Of a DNA stretch of 64,000 nucleotides, positions 29,043 to 38,041 are shown piece after piece; within the stretch, counting starts at the first letter, position 1; each line of letters starts with the position of its first letter. This DNA is from an uncultured Francisellaceae bacterium (GTDB lineage: Bacteria; Pseudomonadota; Gammaproteobacteria; UBA6186; Azoamicaceae). The notes under the pieces are model-generated. The model worked only from the letters and a program-made list of their open reading frames with translations. It searched no databases and had not been told where the DNA came from. The position numbers and the translations under genes are program-made. Location: the NCBI GenBank assembly GCA_945956915.1, contig CAMFJH010000009.1:1-64000 (forward strand). Direction: 5' to 3'.

Positions 29043-30577
29043 AAGCTATCAATAATAGGTTTTAAGAAATAATCCATAGGCGTTTTTTTGTCGACGATAA
29101 TTAAGACTTGAACAGGCATCCCCGGTTGCAGTGTCACTTCAGGAAGTCTGGATAATTCTTTGATGTCTACACTGATTCTAGCCAAATAATAGGTTTCGTT
29201 TGTTCTTTCATCTTTAAAAGTATCTGCGGATACACTGTCTACCATACCATTTAAAGACGGTGTGGTTCGTTGTTTGTAAGCGGATAATTTCACTTTAGCC
29301 AATAGACCTGGGCGTACTACGGCAATGTTGATAGGATTGATTTTAGCTTCTATGATTAATTTTTCTTGTTCAGGCACAATATCCATTAAGGGTTCCCTGG
29401 GTGCGATAACACCCCCTATCGTATGGACTTTTAAATTTAAGACGATCCCTTCCTGAGGGGATGTAATTAAAGAGCGATTGACAACATCTTCTGCAGCACT
29501 TTCTTTTTCTAGATTGGTTACTAAGTTGTAATCAGTTTCTTCTAATTGTTTAAGCACTTCGTTTTCTTTGGTGTCTATAAAATTTGTAACATTCAGTTCA
29601 GCTTCAGTCATGCGTTGTTCAGCTCTTGCGATAAGAGCCAATTGTTCATTGCGATCGCCTTCTAGTTTAGTGGCTTCTCGTTTCAGGGCGAGTACTTTAG
29701 GTTTGTCAACATAGTTTGAATTTAAAGTCTCCCAAGAATGTAATTCTTCTTTAATTAGTGCTAATTGATCTTCAGAAGATTTTACTTGTGCTTTCAAACT
29801 TTCAATTTCGTTTTTCAATTGGTCTAGCTTATTTTTTAAAGTAGCGACCCCATCTTCTAAAGTGTTTTTTCTACTTTGAAATAAACGATTGGCATCTGAA
29901 ATGATTTCTTGAATTTCCGGATCATTGTTATTGGCTATGTCCACGAGTCGTTTGGGGTAAGTCACATGATCAAGATGATCACGAGAAGCTTTTAAAGCGG
30001 CTTCTCGAGCCAATAATAAATTTGTTTGGTTTTTTAAAAGCCTTAAGTTCGCAATCGTCTGTGCTTGATCAAGCTGAATAAGCTTTTCGCCTTTATGCAC
30101 TTTTTCACCTTCACGCACAAAAATTTCGCTGACAATGCCCCCTTCTAAGTGTTGAATGGTTTTTCGGTTACTTTCGATAACAATATTGCCGTTTGCAACG
30201 GTACCACTTTCCAAGGGGAAAAAAGTAGCCCATAATAAAAATCCGCCTAAGAACACGAATAAAATAATCAATCCTGTGCGCACGATGCTTTGTGTAATAG
30301 GATGTTTAGGGATTGCGGGTGTTTGTGCATGATGTGCTGTACTAAAAGAGTTGGGGTCACTGTCATTTTCCAAAAGGATCCAATCTTTTAACCAGGCTAT
30401 GATGACGTTAAAGAGTTTTTTAATGGCATAAAACACTTGAATAAAAAATAATTTTATTTTATTAAAACCTGTTTTAATCCAAAAACAGATTAAATGTAGC
30501 CATTCTTTTATTTTATTCGATATTAAGTGAGAGATTTCTTTGATACGCCTTTTCAAGGCTAATAATTTTGATTTCAT
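29018..30577 (-). CDS. Type I secretion periplasmic adaptor (HlyD/PrtE family) with long N-terminal extension
   Basis: 519 residues; PrtE/HlyD-type adaptors are about 430-480. The extra part is the first 110 residues, a basic, helical and partly hydrophobic region before the usual transmembrane helix (SIVRTGLIILFVFLGGFLLWATFFPL). After it come the classical lipoyl half (GTVANGNIVIESNRKTIQHLEGGIVSEI), a long alpha-helical hairpin (about 230-360) and the beta-barrel (ISVDIKELSRLPEVTLQPGMPVQVLI). It bridges the inner-membrane ABC exporter and TolC. Its start ATG overlaps the exporter stop by 4 nt. A TolC gene and an RTX-type substrate are not in this window. Confidence 0.9.
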   Translation of the reverse strand: MKSKLLALKRRIKEISHLISNKIKEWLHLICFWIKTGFNKIKLFFIQVFYAIKKLFNVIIAWLKDWILLENDSDPNSFSTAHHAQTPAIPKHPITQSIVRTGLIILFVFLGGFLLWATFFPLESGTVANGNIVIESNRKTIQHLEGGIVSEIFVREGEKVHKGEKLIQLDQAQTIANLRLLKNQTNLLLAREAALKASRDHLDHVTYPKRLVDIANNNDPEIQEIISDANRLFQSRKNTLEDGVATLKNKLDQLKNEIESLKAQVKSSEDQLALIKEELHSWETLNSNYVDKPKVLALKREATKLEGDRNEQLALIARAEQRMTEAELNVTNFIDTKENEVLKQLEETDYNLVTNLEKESAAEDVVNRSLITSPQEGIVLNLKVHTIGGVIAPREPLMDIVPEQEKLIIEAKINPINIAVVRPGLLAKVKLSAYKQRTTPSLNGMVDSVSADTFKDERTNETYYLARISVDIKELSRLPEVTLQPGMPVQVLIIVDKKTPMDYFLKPIIDSFHRAFREQ

Positions 30578-32265
30578 GATGCAGGTCCTTCTTTTAATTT
30601 CGCTAAGACTTGTTCGGTGGGACCAAACAGTTGTACCATACCTTGTTGTAGCACTAAAATTTTATCAGCAATTTTGACAAGCCCCGGTCTATGGGCGATA
30701 AAAATCACGGTAGAACCACGCGCTTTGGCTTGCAAAAGGGCTGTGACCAATGCCAATTCGCCATCTGCGTCTAAATTAGAATTGGGTTCATCTAAGACCA
30801 GAAAGGGGGGACGTTTAAAAAGGGCACGTGCTAATCCTATCCGTTGTCTTTGCCCTGCAGAAAGGTTTTGCATAGACTCGTTGAGTTCAGTATCATAGCC
30901 TTGGGGTAAATGTAGGATCATCTCGTGTATTCCTGCATCGATTCCTGCTTGAATTATTTCAGAATCAGGTGCATTGGTCATACGACAAATATTCGATTTC
31001 ACAGTCCCTGTAAATAATTCAACGGCTTGAGGCAAATAACCTATGTATTGTCCAACATCTTTGCGATCCCAGGCATAGATATCTGCGCCATCTAAACGCA
31101 CATTACCACCGGAGGGTGGCCAAGCACCTACCAGCAAGCGAGCCAAACTGGTTTTACCTGCAGCAGAAGGCCCAACGATCGCCAATACTTCACCGGGTTT
31201 AAGCACAAATTCTATATTTCTTAAAATATAATGTTGTGTTCCGGGTGGTCCGGGAGGAATATAGCTTAGGGTTTCAACTGCAAGATGTCCTTTTGGGGCA
31301 GGTAAACTAATATCGCCAGTTCGATGTAAGGGCATTTCAAAATAGTGATGTAATCGTTGATAAGCTTGTCTGGCACCTAAAAATTGATTCCATACAGTGA
31401 TCGCTTGTTCAATAGGGGCTAATGCTCTGGATAAAATAATGGAAGCTGCCATCATCGCGCCAGAGGTTAATTCATTTTGAACCACCAAATAAGCACCCAG
31501 TGCCAGCACTAATACTTGAATCGAAAAACGCATAAATTTAGAACATGCTAGAATAAGACCACTGCGTTTATTAGCCAAAGCTTGAAGCCTTAATACTTTT
31601 TCGTTTTCTTTAAACCATTGTTGAATAATGGAAGGTAACATACCCATGGCTTGAATACTTTCTGCATTTCTTAGGGTTAAAGCAATTTGATGCTGAGCTG
31701 CCAGGGCATTGGTATTGGCATCTAATACTAAAGTTCTTACACTGCGTTCATTGATAATCGCAAAGGCTAATAAAATAATGGCGCCTGCAAGTCCGAGCAA
31801 ACCCAAATAAGGATGTAATAAAAAAATCACTAATAAATAAATAGGCACCCAAGGAGAATCTAAAAAAGCGGTCATCCCCGGGCCTGCTAAAAATCCACGA
31901 ATGGTCGCTATGTCTCTTATAGATTGCGAGCCATAGCTGTTTCCTTTTAACAAATTATCAATGCTTCGAAATAAGGCTTCAGGGCTTAATTTATTGTCTA
32001 ACCAATGACTGATAAATAACAATACGCGTGCTCTTAAAAAATCAATGATTGCTAAAATGCCAAGGGCAAATAAAGCTATAATAGTTAAATACAGGAGGGT
32101 GTCCAAACTATGACTGGCAAAAACCCGATCCATGACTTCCAGCATATAAATGGAAACGGTAAGCATTAAAATATTCACAACACAGCTAAAAAGCGCAACA
32201 TACAAAAAAGCCTTTTTGCAGGCTAAAAGGGCTTCTTTTAAAAAGGGCATTTTTTTCTTGTCCAT
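30574..32265 (-). CDS. Type I secretion ABC exporter (PrtD family)
   Basis: 563 residues. An N-terminal six-helix membrane domain without a C39 peptidase (so PrtD type), then a nucleotide-binding domain with Walker A VGPSAAGKTSLARLL, signature LSAGQRQRIGLARALF, Walker B FLVLDEPNSNLD and the H-loop VIFIAHRP. It exports a protein substrate in one step through HlyD-type adaptor and TolC. It is the second gene of a three-gene minus-strand operon; 48 bp separate it from the small gene upstream. Confidence 0.92.
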   Translation of the reverse strand: MDKKKMPFLKEALLACKKAFLYVALFSCVVNILMLTVSIYMLEVMDRVFASHSLDTLLYLTIIALFALGILAIIDFLRARVLLFISHWLDNKLSPEALFRSIDNLLKGNSYGSQSIRDIATIRGFLAGPGMTAFLDSPWVPIYLLVIFLLHPYLGLLGLAGAIILLAFAIINERSVRTLVLDANTNALAAQHQIALTLRNAESIQAMGMLPSIIQQWFKENEKVLRLQALANKRSGLILACSKFMRFSIQVLVLALGAYLVVQNELTSGAMMAASIILSRALAPIEQAITVWNQFLGARQAYQRLHHYFEMPLHRTGDISLPAPKGHLAVETLSYIPPGPPGTQHYILRNIEFVLKPGEVLAIVGPSAAGKTSLARLLVGAWPPSGGNVRLDGADIYAWDRKDVGQYIGYLPQAVELFTGTVKSNICRMTNAPDSEIIQAGIDAGIHEMILHLPQGYDTELNESMQNLSAGQRQRIGLARALFKRPPFLVLDEPNSNLDADGELALVTALLQAKARGSTVIFIAHRPGLVKIADKILVLQQGMVQLFGPTEQVLAKLKEGPAS

Positions 32266-32313
32266 GTTCTAAGTGTAGGGTATTTTTAGTAATTTGGATA
32301 AAAAACTAAGACC

Positions 32314-32706
32314 TTAGGTGTTTGGCCTATTTGTGTATTGTTCGCTTCTTAAATATCTTTCTTTTTTAAGTGTGCTCGCACATTTTTGTTCTGGTGGTGA
32401 TTGAAAATGGCAGCTTTCTCGATATCTCAGCCTGGAGGTGTGGCTTTTTTCTTGTATATCACGGGGTCTTTCTTTGCGCATTCTATCGATTAAGATACTT
32501 AGGGCTTGTGTTTGCTGAAGTTGCTCGCCTGTTCTTAACCTCAAGCGCTCAGCATGACTTGTGATGGCTGCAATACGGATGTTTGAAGCTTCACTTTTTA
32601 AATTGGCCTGAAGTTTGCGAACTAAGCTTTTTGCTTTCAAAATAAACTTGCTAAACCGTTTTTCAGGTGCATGTGCTTTTTCATTAAAAGGTGTATAGTC
32701 TGGCAT
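32314..32706 (-). CDS. Small basic protein, first gene of the type I secretion operon
   Basis: 130 residues, strongly basic, rich in Arg/Lys/Gln/Ser, with no hydrophobic or signal segment, and no RTX nonapeptides. I do not recognise it. Evidence for expression is a perfect AAGGAGG 7 nt before the ATG at 32706 and a position 48 bp upstream of the exporter gene in the same direction. A central amphipathic helix (RIAAITSHAERLRLRTGEQL) is plausible. It may be a secreted substrate, a regulator or a chaperone of the exporter; the sequence does not tell. Confidence 0.5.
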   Translation of the reverse strand: MPDYTPFNEKAHAPEKRFSKFILKAKSLVRKLQANLKSEASNIRIAAITSHAERLRLRTGEQLQQTQALSILIDRMRKERPRDIQEKSHTSRLRYRESCHFQSPPEQKCASTLKKERYLRSEQYTNRPNT

Positions 32707-32721
32707 AATATCCTCCTTATT

Positions 32722-32741
32722 AATGCTAAATATTTAGTATT
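32722..32741. promoter_or_regulatory. Near-perfect palindrome between promoter and RBS of the secretion operon
   Basis: CTAAATATTTAG (32726-32737) is a perfect 12-bp palindrome inside a 20-bp near-palindrome, 15-35 nt upstream of the secretion operon's first ATG and just before its Shine-Dalgarno. The placement suits an operator that blocks transcript elongation or initiation. Confidence 0.4.
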
Positions 32742-33180
32742 GAGATAGGTCGTAGCTAAATAAGTTCCACGGAAGTAGGAATGTGTAGAGGCAATTTAGA
32801 AATGTCCGGTTTATAAGCCCTCCAGCAGGTATGGTTATCTAAGATTTTGACATAAGTGCACGAGTTGGTGTATGTTTAATGTGTTTAGTTTGTGTAAAAA
32901 ACTATTTTTTCTACAATGACTTTTTAAAATATAATATTAGTTAATATTATAGTGTTGATTTTTGTTTCTTAAAATAATTGGTGATAATGCAAGAATTGAT
33001 CTTGGTACCAAAATTTTCTATTCCTTTTCTGCACTATCTAACATATTGTTCACCTCACCTTTGGTATTTAACTTGCCAAATACAATATTATAAGGATAAA
33101 TAATGATAATGTTCAAAATATTATACCAACCAATAAAAAATTGCTAGCTTCATCTTTTGTATAATTTTTTAACACCACTT
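32742..33180. other. Intergenic region with a tiny ORF and no confident gene
   Basis: No gene of normal size is visible. On the minus strand, GGTGAGGTG at 33051-33059 is followed 6 nt later by ATG (33044) and only eight codons (MLDSAEKE) before TAG; the frame then stays open for another 26 codons. This looks like the start of a decayed gene or a leader ORF. The stretch is very AT-rich and may hold the promoter of the secretion operon. Confidence 0.3.
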
Positions 33181-33348
33181 CTAAAAATTATGATTGCCTT
33201 GTATAATAGCACCTAATTTTTCAATTATTAAGGTCCGACTTTTATACCCAATTTTGTTTTTTAAATTTCTAATATAATCCTCAACTGTCCTTGAAGAAAG
33301 TCTAAATTCGTCGGCCATTTCTTTGGCAGTTTTACCTTTAATAATTCC
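33181..33348 (-). pseudogene. LuxR-type helix-turn-helix remnant
   Basis: The minus strand encodes, with a stop codon just before it (33349-33351) and TAG at 33181-33183, 55 residues that read GKTAKEMADEFRLSSRTVED and continue YIRNLKNKIGYKSRT. This is the LuxR/GerE C-terminal DNA-binding domain (consensus GKTxKEIAxxLxxSxRTVExH...). The rest of the protein is missing, and the next gene on the opposite strand starts at 33351. It is a truncated remnant of a response-type regulator. Confidence 0.7.
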
Positions 33349-33350
33349 TT

Positions 33351-34172
33351 ATGTCTTATAACCAACATTTTAATAAAGAATTTAAAGATCTTTCTGTAGA
33401 GTTATTAAGCAATACAAAAGTTTCCTGTTTTGGGATTCTTACTGACATATTCATGAGTGCAATAAGGGCAGTGCCTGCGGGTGTGCTGTTATACCGACAT
33501 ATTTCTACAAATAACCCTATAAATATTATTGCTACAATATCGGTAGGTTTATTTTTAATGTTCCATAGTTTTTACGCCAGATATAAAAGTCGCTTAGCCC
33601 ATGCTGCTTTGGATATTAGATTGAAGCAGGGAATAATTGCTCTACAAACAAATGTTTCTGAGGATATGTCTTCAGAAGAAACATTTGATTTCATTAAAGA
33701 ATACTTTAAAACTAGAGCTCTTAAAAATGCCGTTACTTTTCTGAATGTAGGAGGGAGAATGGGGCGGTGGTTTGCATTTTTAGGATTCTTAATTACTCTG
33801 AATGAATTAATTAAAACAAACTCAGATTTAAACCTCGATTTCTATGATTTACTTTGTATTCAACAATTATGGTGTAATCCTTCTTTAGAAAATGATGCTA
33901 GTTTTTTTCAAAAAGATATGATTGATAATTTTGCTTATTATCGTACCAAGATAAATTTAGAAAGAAATAGTCCTTATTTTGGTTTAGTACATTTATTTTT
34001 CAAAACAAAGTCAGATTATCCTAAAGATTATTTAATAAGTTACCTGTCTAATATGAAGAAAATAGGAACAGGATTCGAAAATAAATATTGTCAGGACTGT
34101 AACCAAAAACAGGAGGTGCCTATTACCCCATTATTTGTCAGTATTAAGGATAAAGATCAAAATATAAGATGA
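33351..34172 (+). CDS. Hypothetical membrane protein
   Basis: 273 residues, unrecognised. Two or three hydrophobic stretches (about residues 30-50 IRAVPAGVLLYRHIS, 60-78 ATISVGLFLMFHSFY, 145-160 WFAFLGFLITLNELI) suggest a membrane protein with a soluble C-terminal half containing an isolated CQDCNQK pair. No Shine-Dalgarno is seen before ATG 33351, which falls at the edge of the LuxR remnant; the N-terminus could be fused or misplaced. A terminator follows at 34221. Function unknown. Confidence 0.45.
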   Translation: MSYNQHFNKEFKDLSVELLSNTKVSCFGILTDIFMSAIRAVPAGVLLYRHISTNNPINIIATISVGLFLMFHSFYARYKSRLAHAALDIRLKQGIIALQTNVSEDMSSEETFDFIKEYFKTRALKNAVTFLNVGGRMGRWFAFLGFLITLNELIKTNSDLNLDFYDLLCIQQLWCNPSLENDASFFQKDMIDNFAYYRTKINLERNSPYFGLVHLFFKTKSDYPKDYLISYLSNMKKIGTGFENKYCQDCNQKQEVPITPLFVSIKDKDQNIR

Positions 34173-34220
34173 TTAGGATCAAATTCTAGTAGAAAAAATA
34201 GCCATGAATAATGCCGTAAT

Positions 34221-34258
34221 TTGCTTTCTTTGTGAATTGAAGGAAGCAATTTGTTCTT
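34221..34258 (+). terminator. Probable rho-independent terminator
   Basis: TTGCTTTCTT (34221-34230) pairs with AAGGAAGCAA (34240-34249) with one wobble, followed by TTTGTTCTT. It ends the 33351-34172 gene before the convergent Sel1 gene. Confidence 0.55.
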
Positions 34259-34323
34259 AATACATAATTAATTGAGATGTGCTTGTAATTTCAGAATTTT
34301 TTTATGTTGACCTGGCATTTTAT

Positions 34324-35691
34324 TTAACTTTTATCTGTTTTAGGCCAAGATTCCAGTATAAATTTAGCTTTGTGATGGCCTTGATTAGAGGCCTGCGTGT
34401 AAAGCTCGTGGGCTCTAGTGAGGTCTTTTTGCACACCATGGCCTTTTTCATAGCAAAGCGCAAGGTTGTATTGTGCGGATATTAAGCCTTGATTAGAAGC
34501 CATCGTAAATAATTCAGCAGCTTTAGGAAGGTTTTTAGCCACGCCTTCCCCAGTGTAATACAAAACTCCTAAATTATATTGGGCCTCAGCTACGGTAGGG
34601 CTGGCTGAAGTATAGAGCTCTGCTGCTTTCTTGAGATTTTTTTCTACGCCTTTACCTTGTTCATAGCAATAACCCAAATTAAATTGTGCATGAGGATTTT
34701 TTTGTTTAGCCGCTAAGCTGTATTGCTCTACGGCTTTTTTTAAATCTTTTTCAACGCCTAAGCCTTGTTCATAAGCAACGCCTAAATTAAATTGTGCTTG
34801 CACATCTCCTTGACGGCTGGCTTTTGTAAAGAGTTCAGCTGATTTTGCTAAATCCAGTGGCACACCTTCGCCTTTAAAATACATTAATCCTAAATTATAT
34901 TGAGCTTCTTTTATGTTTTGATCAGCGGCAAAAGTATAAAATTCGACAGCTTTATCCAGATCTTTAGTAACACCTTCTCCAATTTGGTAACAAAGCCCTA
35001 AATGACTTTGGGCCTCGGCATGACCTTGATGCGCGGCAACGGTATACAATTCGATGGCTTTATTGAGATCTTGAATAACCCCCTTACCTTCATGATATAA
35101 AGTGCCCAGATTGTATTGGGCTGAGGGAAGCCCCATCTTGCTGGCTTCTGTGTATAATTCTAATGCTTTATTAAGATCCTGAGGAACGCCTTCTCCTTGT
35201 AGATAACAAGTCCCTAAATTATTAATGGCCATGGCATCATTTTTTTTGCTGGCTAAGGTATACATGGCAACTGCAGTGGGGATATCTTTGGTAACGCCTA
35301 AGCCTTGATGATAACAGCTTCCTAAATTCACGAGGGCTTGAATATGGCCTTGTCGAGAGGCTAAGACATACAGTTCCGCAGCTTTTTGTGGGTTCTTAGG
35401 CACACCATCACCACGGGCATAACAAACCCCTAAATTAAATTGTGCCTCTGCAAGCCCTTGATTGCTGGCTAAAGTATAGAGTTCAACCGCTTTTTTAAAA
35501 TTCTGTTTTACCCCACGCCCATGTTCATAGCATAATGCAAGATTATAAAGCTCAATAGGCTCTAAATGATATTCTGTAGTGGTTTTGGCCGCTTGGGTAG
35601 TTTTTTGAGCTGGTTTGACAGCGCTCCAGGATGAATTTGATATTAGCAAACTGAATAAAAAAATGCTTGAATAAAAAATTGGTCTAGACAT
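34324..35691 (-). CDS. Sel1-repeat protein, secreted or periplasmic
   Basis: 455 residues. N-terminal signal peptide (IFYSSIFLFSLLISNSSWSA) with likely cleavage after WSA, then 11 consecutive Sel1-like repeats of about 36 residues (consensus AQYNLGxCYxxGxGVxKDLx KAxELYTxASxQG) filling the rest. Repeats in this family form a solenoid that binds other proteins; related Legionella proteins (LpnE, EnhC, LidL) act at the host interface, whereas others act in cell-envelope or Sel1-mediated regulation. A specific role is not given by sequence. It is isolated, minus strand, with an inverted-repeat element just upstream. Confidence 0.88.
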   Translation of the reverse strand: MSRPIFYSSIFLFSLLISNSSWSAVKPAQKTTQAAKTTTEYHLEPIELYNLALCYEHGRGVKQNFKKAVELYTLASNQGLAEAQFNLGVCYARGDGVPKNPQKAAELYVLASRQGHIQALVNLGSCYHQGLGVTKDIPTAVAMYTLASKKNDAMAINNLGTCYLQGEGVPQDLNKALELYTEASKMGLPSAQYNLGTLYHEGKGVIQDLNKAIELYTVAAHQGHAEAQSHLGLCYQIGEGVTKDLDKAVEFYTFAADQNIKEAQYNLGLMYFKGEGVPLDLAKSAELFTKASRQGDVQAQFNLGVAYEQGLGVEKDLKKAVEQYSLAAKQKNPHAQFNLGYCYEQGKGVEKNLKKAAELYTSASPTVAEAQYNLGVLYYTGEGVAKNLPKAAELFTMASNQGLISAQYNLALCYEKGHGVQKDLTRAHELYTQASNQGHHKAKFILESWPKTDKS

Positions 35692-35842
35692 GTCCTTACT
35701 CCCTTAAGATACCCTTCTTTTTAGGCTATCAATAGATTGCCATTATTGCAAATGCTAATTGACATAATCAAAATCTGATATTTGAATGGTTCCGTTTGAT
35801 ACAATGATTATTTTTTCCTGGATGTTATTGTGGGTCATGAGG

Positions 35843-36047
35843 CGGGCAGCCACGGCGGGCTGCCCCTACGTATTGCATTTTCAAAGGCCAATTTATACCA
35901 AAAAAAATTATTTTATGATGCGTATTTTGATATAAATATCCTGGATGTTAATAATCCGTCAATCGATCGCGGGATAAAATCGATTCCTGTGGTATGTGGT
36001 TGCCTGTGGATGTGCGATACATAGGGGCAGCCCGCCGTGGCTGCCCG
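35843..36047. repeat. Inverted-repeat element next to the nuo operon
   Basis: A 31-bp arm at 35843-35873 and its inverted copy at 36017-36047 match at 30 of 31 positions. Each arm is itself palindromic (GGGCAGCC ... GGCTGCCC) and GC-rich, unlike the AT-rich centre of about 140 bp. The centre has no ORF, but contains an AATCGAT...ATCGATT inverted repeat (35961-35985). The form is that of a non-autonomous mobile element (MITE-like). It takes up most of the 560-bp gap 35692-36251 between the Sel1 gene and nuoE. Different in sequence from the foldback elements at 25819 and 61800. Confidence 0.75.
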
Positions 36048-36124
36048 TTTATCACGTTGAGCCGATCCATCTCGCCTGTTTATTACGTTGGGGCGATCAA
36101 TCGCGCCCGTTTTACGTTAGAGGA
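36043..36124. repeat. Short tandem repeats of about 31 bp
   Basis: Two adjacent units (36043-36073 and 36074-36104), then a partial third from 36105, each start GCCCGTTT or GCCTGTTT followed by ACGTT within a few bases. Units 1 and 2 differ at about eight positions. The second includes the near-palindrome GGGCGATCAATCGCGCCC. They overlap the right arm of the element and stop about 125 bp before nuoE. Confidence 0.5.
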
Positions 36125-36251
36125 GCAGTTTGGGGGTACTGTTTTGGTTACTTGTTTAGGGTTTATATTGACGATCTAGGCGAGTGTTGTTACGCTGTAA
36201 TAGGTTCTTGACATCTGTGTGCATAAGTAGGTTACCTAGGTAGGAGTGTCA

Positions 36252-36746
36252 GTGTTATCGGAGCATGCCAAATCAAAAATTGAGACATGGGTTCTGAAGT
36301 ACCCGCCTGAACAACGACAAGCTGGGGTTTTATATGCCCTTAGAGAGGTTCAAGCCGAAAATGGCGGTTATTTAACGCCACCTTTAATGGATGCAGTCGC
36401 AGAATTTCTTCACATGCCGCCTATAGCTGTTTATGAGGTCGCGTCTTTTTACAGCATGTTCGAATTAAACCCTGTAGGTAAGTTTGTTATTTCTGTATGT
36501 ACTAATATTTCTTGTATGCTCTGTGGTTCTGAAGAATTGATTGCTCATTTTAAGCATAAATTGGGCATAGGCTTAGGAGAAACAACCTCTGATGGTTTAT
36601 TTACTTTAAAAGAAGTTGAATGCCTAGCCGCTTGTGGAGGGGCTCCGGTATTGCAAGTCAAAGGGCGATATTGTGAGCGTATGAATCCTCAAAAAATTGA
36701 TATTTTGGTGGAAGAACTCAAACAAATGCTTGCGGGAGAAGGATAG
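36252..36746 (+). CDS. nuoE: NADH-quinone oxidoreductase subunit E
   Basis: 164 residues from GTG 36252, chosen because GGAG lies 5 nt upstream; a GTG at 36246 is the longer alternative. Thioredoxin-like [2Fe-2S] subunit of the complex I NADH-dehydrogenase arm. The four ligands are visible as CTNISC (C-x4-C) and CLAAC (C-x3-C). N-terminal helical region [21 protein letters not shown] is typical. It is the first nuo gene here: nuoA-D, normally upstream, are not in the window. TTGACA at 36208 may be a -35 element of a local promoter, but the -10 (around 36231) is poor. nuoF follows after 2 bp. Confidence 0.95.
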   Translation: MLSEHAKSKIETWVLKYPPEQRQAGVLYALREVQAENGGYLTPPLMDAVAEFLHMPPIAVYEVASFYSMFELNPVGKFVISVCTNISCMLCGSEELIAHFKHKLGIGLGETTSDGLFTLKEVECLAACGGAPVLQVKGRYCERMNPQKIDILVEELKQMLAGEG

Positions 36747-36748
36747 GG

Positions 36749-38038
36749 ATGCCAACGCAAAATCAGATTTGTTTTAGAACGCACGATCTACCTAATTTTC
36801 CTGATTCCTGGAGTTTAGAAGCTTATCTGAGTGTAGGTGGTTATGAAGTCTGGAAAAAAATACTCAGAGAAAAAACCAAACCTGATTTTATAATTGAAGA
36901 ATTAAAAAAATCTGCCCTTAGAGGACGAGGAGGAGCGGGATTTCCGACAGGATTAAAATGGAGCTTTATTTCTCCCCATAGCCCAGGTCAAAAATATGTG
37001 GTCTGCAATTCTGATGAAGGAGAACCCGGTGCTTTTAAAGACCGCGATATTTTAAGATTCAATCCCCACCAAGTGATGGAAGGCTTGTTTATCGCAGGTT
37101 ATGTGATGGGCGCGACCGTTGGATATAATTATATTAGAGGTGAGTTTCAAGAATGCTTTGAACGTATGGAAAATGCCCTACAAGAAGCCAAAGGGTTGGG
37201 ATTATTGGGTAAGAATATACTAGACTCTGGTTTTGATTTTGAATTGCATAATGTCATAGGCGCTGGAGCCTATATTTGTGGTGAAGAAACCGCATTGATG
37301 GAATCCTTAGAAGGCAAAAAAGGATTCCCGCGTTTTAAACCGCCTTTTCCTGCCAATTATGGTGTATTTGGTCGCCCTACGAATGTTAATAATACCGAAA
37401 GCTATGCTTCGGTGCCTGTGATTTTACAACATGGGGGGCAGTGGTTTTTAGAATTAGGGAAACCCAATAATGGGGGAACTAAAATTTTCAGCGTTTCAGG
37501 CCATGTCAATAACCCAGGCAATTTTGAAATCCCCTTGGGCACGCCCTTTAGAGAATTATTAGCCATGGCCGGAGGTGTGCGTCAAAATCATCGCTTAAAA
37601 GCCGTTATTCCTGGGGGATCTTCAGTGCCTATTATCCCCGGTCATATCATGATGGATCTTGACATGGACTACGATTCTTTGGCAAAAGCCGGTACGATGT
37701 TGGGATCAGGTTCTGTGATTGTGATGGATGAAACCACTTGCATGGTAAAAGTGTTGGCTCGTATTTCAAAATTTTATTATGAAGAGTCTTGTGGCCAGTG
37801 CACACCCTGTAGAGAAGGCACGGGTTGGTTATCCAGGATTGTGCATCGCATTGAAGCAGGACAAGGGACAATGGAAGATTTAGAAAATTTAGATCGGGTT
37901 GCTGGGACTATTATGGGAAGAACAATTTGTGCCCTAGGCGATGCCGCAGCCATGCCCGTTAGAAGTTTTATTAAACATTACAGAGCAGAATTTGAATATC
38001 ATATTTTACATCAACGATGCCAAGTAGGTGCGGGGTAG
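36749..38038 (+). CDS. nuoF: NADH-quinone oxidoreductase subunit F
   Basis: 429 residues. NADH- and FMN-binding subunit, with [13 protein letters not shown] (FMN/NADH), [16 protein letters not shown] and the [4Fe-4S] N3 ligands in [12 protein letters not shown] plus a later Cys ([10 protein letters not shown]). Full length compared with the family (about 430-445). Starts with ATG 2 bp after nuoE; nuoG begins 3 bp after its stop. It accepts hydride from NADH in the cytoplasmic arm. Confidence 0.97.
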   Translation: MPTQNQICFRTHDLPNFPDSWSLEAYLSVGGYEVWKKILREKTKPDFIIEELKKSALRGRGGAGFPTGLKWSFISPHSPGQKYVVCNSDEGEPGAFKDRDILRFNPHQVMEGLFIAGYVMGATVGYNYIRGEFQECFERMENALQEAKGLGLLGKNILDSGFDFELHNVIGAGAYICGEETALMESLEGKKGFPRFKPPFPANYGVFGRPTNVNNTESYASVPVILQHGGQWFLELGKPNNGGTKIFSVSGHVNNPGNFEIPLGTPFRELLAMAGGVRQNHRLKAVIPGGSSVPIIPGHIMMDLDMDYDSLAKAGTMLGSGSVIVMDETTCMVKVLARISKFYYEESCGQCTPCREGTGWLSRIVHRIEAGQGTMEDLENLDRVAGTIMGRTICALGDAAAMPVRSFIKHYRAEFEYHILHQRCQVGAG

Positions 38039-38041
38039 AAA

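Noticed and set aside
29018-32706. RTX toxin for the type I secretion operon
   Set aside because: No glycine-rich GGxGxDxxx nonapeptide repeats occur within or near the operon.
36043-36124. Possible CRISPR array
   Set aside because: The units are adjacent with no spacers between and differ at many positions, and no cas gene is in the window.
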